Origin: Candidatus Brocadiaceae bacterium
GTDB lineage: Bacteria; Planctomycetota; Brocadiia; Brocadiales; Bathyanammoxibiaceae
Reading direction: 5' to 3'
Length of the DNA stretch: 27,870 nucleotides
Assembly (NCBI GenBank): GCA_030018855.1
Contig: JASEHG010000006.1
Coordinates: 1-27,870, forward strand
Shown here: positions 27,438 to 27,870 of the stretch, piece after piece
Position numbering within the stretch: the stretch's first letter is position 1
Layout of the letters: every line of letters starts with the position of its first letter
The notes under the pieces: model-generated
What the model was told of the DNA's origin: nothing
Seen by the model: only the letters and a program-made list of their open reading frames with translations
Database searches by the model: none
Translations under genes and position numbers: made by a program

Positions 27438-27606
27438 CACCATGCCTCCTTTCTTGTCCCTATGCCAAGACCGATGTTTAAGCCCCCCGTTTTAGCAATA
27501 CTAGATTACATAGATAGGGATTTTTAAGGTTTCCAAATTTTACGTACTTTATTGTATTTATACAATAATAAATCCGCTCCTAAATCAGAAGTACACAAAA
27601 CCAGGC
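27438..27606. other. Intergenic region with a TTATTGTA dyad
   Basis: This divergent-facing region contains the perfect dyad TTATTGTA-TTTA-TACAATAA at 27549-27568, A+T-rich like a repressor operator or a promoter region. The ribosome binding site AAGGAGG of the lipoprotein gene is at its left end. No gene was recognised in it. Confidence 0.4.
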
Positions 27607-27774
27607 ATGAAGAAGGTTCTCCGCTACATTCAGAAGGGTGTCTTGAGAATAACCCCTTTTCTCTTTTGGGGTGGTAAGGGGGTGAAATCCACTTACGTCC
27701 ATAATAAGAAGAGGCATGCAGAACGCTCCCATGTCCAGTATGATTCACAGCCCTGGGATAAAGAAAAGGTTTGA
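27607..27774 (+). CDS. Possible small basic protein, 55 aa
   Basis: An open frame from ATG 27607 to TGA 27772 encodes 55 residues beginning MKKVLRYIQKGVLRITPFLFW, followed by a hydrophilic, Lys/Arg/His-rich part (HNKKRHAERSH) and a DKEKV end. It has a plausible start but no strong ribosome binding site (only CCAGG just upstream). No family is recognised. The overlapping minus-strand frame of 74 codons has no support. It may be a real small gene or a non-coding leader. Confidence 0.3.
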   Translation: MKKVLRYIQKGVLRITPFLFWGGKGVKSTYVHNKKRHAERSHVQYDSQPWDKEKV

Positions 27775-27800
27775 AAAAAGGAGCAATATGGAGTAATAAT
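27771..27800 (+). promoter_or_regulatory. Predicted promoter of the gene at the right edge
   Basis: TTGAAA (27771-27776) is followed after 18 bp by AATAAT (27795-27800, 5/6 to consensus; TAATAA at 17 bp is an alternative). The start of transcription would fall at about 27807, within the dyad at 27806-27824. Confidence 0.38.
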
Positions 27801-27805
27801 TAAAG

Positions 27806-27824
27806 AGTTGAGTGGCACTCAACT
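27806..27824. promoter_or_regulatory. Operator-like dyad or RNA hairpin before the last ribosome binding site
   Basis: AGTTGAGT (27806-27813) and ACTCAACT (27817-27824) are perfect inverted repeats around GGC. The dyad sits at the expected transcription start and directly before AAAGGAGGTG. It could be a repressor operator or a 5' hairpin limiting access to the ribosome binding site. Confidence 0.4.
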
Positions 27825-27840
27825 AAAAGGAGGTGTGATT

Positions 27841-27870
27841 ATGGGTTGTGGAAAGCCTCATGGGAAGAAG
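27841..27870 (+). CDS. Start of a gene cut by the window edge (MGCGKPHGKK...)
   Basis: Only ten codons are visible, MGCGKPHGKK. A strong Shine-Dalgarno sequence AAAGGAGGTG (27825-27834) lies 6 nt upstream, with a promoter and a dyad before it, so this is very likely a true start. The product cannot be identified from ten residues; the early Cys, His and Lys could hint at metal binding but this is speculation. Confidence 0.6.
   Translation, partial: MGCGKPHGKK

Noticed and set aside
27524..27748. 74-codon minus-strand frame near the right edge
   Set aside because: No ribosome binding site, no family features, and it overlaps a dyad and a competing small plus-strand frame.
27806..27824. CIRCE (HrcA) operator at the right edge
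   Set aside because: The arms share GAGT/ACTC with CIRCE, but the spacer is 3 nt instead of 9 and the TTAGC/GCTAA ends are missing.

Overview
The window reads as a chromosomal segment of an anaerobic, Gram-negative-type bacterium, roughly 50-55% G+C by eye. Lipid A/Kdo synthesis (waaA), lipobox proteins and Sec export imply an outer membrane. A ferredoxin-linked 2-oxoacid oxidoreductase (korABC) implies anaerobic metabolism. The mix of secA-waaA-metK-ahcY, DUF1015, a VorB-type korA and very dense dispersed repeats would fit a deep-branching planctomycete such as the anammox-related Brocadiae. That placement is inference from gene style only and is weak. No rRNA, tRNA or CRISPR array was seen.

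Layout. 1-3.6 kb: an aminopropyltransferase (spermidine/thermospermine synthase type) and a Zn/Cd/Pb-type P1B ATPase. 3.6-5.2 kb: an A+T-rich islet holding a truncated nucleotidyltransferase, a REP-associated Y1 transposase (RAYT) flanked by its own REP palindromes, and a four-helix membrane protein. 5.2-6.2 kb: two tandem paralogous cysteine-containing exported proteins. 6.1-9.5 kb: an FHA-membrane-trypsin-like protease, a protein made of two internal repeats, and a Cache/HAMP-type sensor that lacks an output domain. 9.5-11.7 kb: a DUF255/YyaL thioredoxin-like protein. 11.97-18.4 kb: a tightly packed secA-waaA-metK-ahcY operon linking protein export, Kdo transfer and the SAM cycle. 18.5-22.8 kb: a DUF1015 protein, an 8Fe-type ferredoxin with a probable Asp-ligated cluster, and korA-korB-korC on the opposite strand. 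23-25 kb: a thioredoxin-NHL repeat protein. 25.1-27.4 kb: a hicBA toxin-antitoxin pair, an isoaspartyl peptidase and a Hydin-like (choice-of-anchor D) lipoprotein. The window ends just inside a new gene with a strong ribosome binding site and an operator-like dyad.

The most unusual property is the repeat landscape. (1) Short perfect palindromes with arms GTAGGGGC...GCCCCTAC occur about ten times. Five lie inside reading frames, where they are translated without breaking the protein, and their inner arms differ in sequence yet stay self-complementary. (2) A second palindrome, TCCGCCTCAGGCGGA, sits in frame in two genes and is read as SASGG. Paired palindromes also lengthen waaA and the NHL gene. 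(3) Heptanucleotide arrays, mostly TAGGGNN, lie at or over the stop codons of four genes, always with the TAG-bearing strand as the sense strand. (4) The 3' end of korB has been partly duplicated around a palindromic insert that now supplies its stop codon. Together with the RAYT/REP module this suggests a genome shaped by small non-autonomous palindromic elements that can enter genes and redefine their ends.
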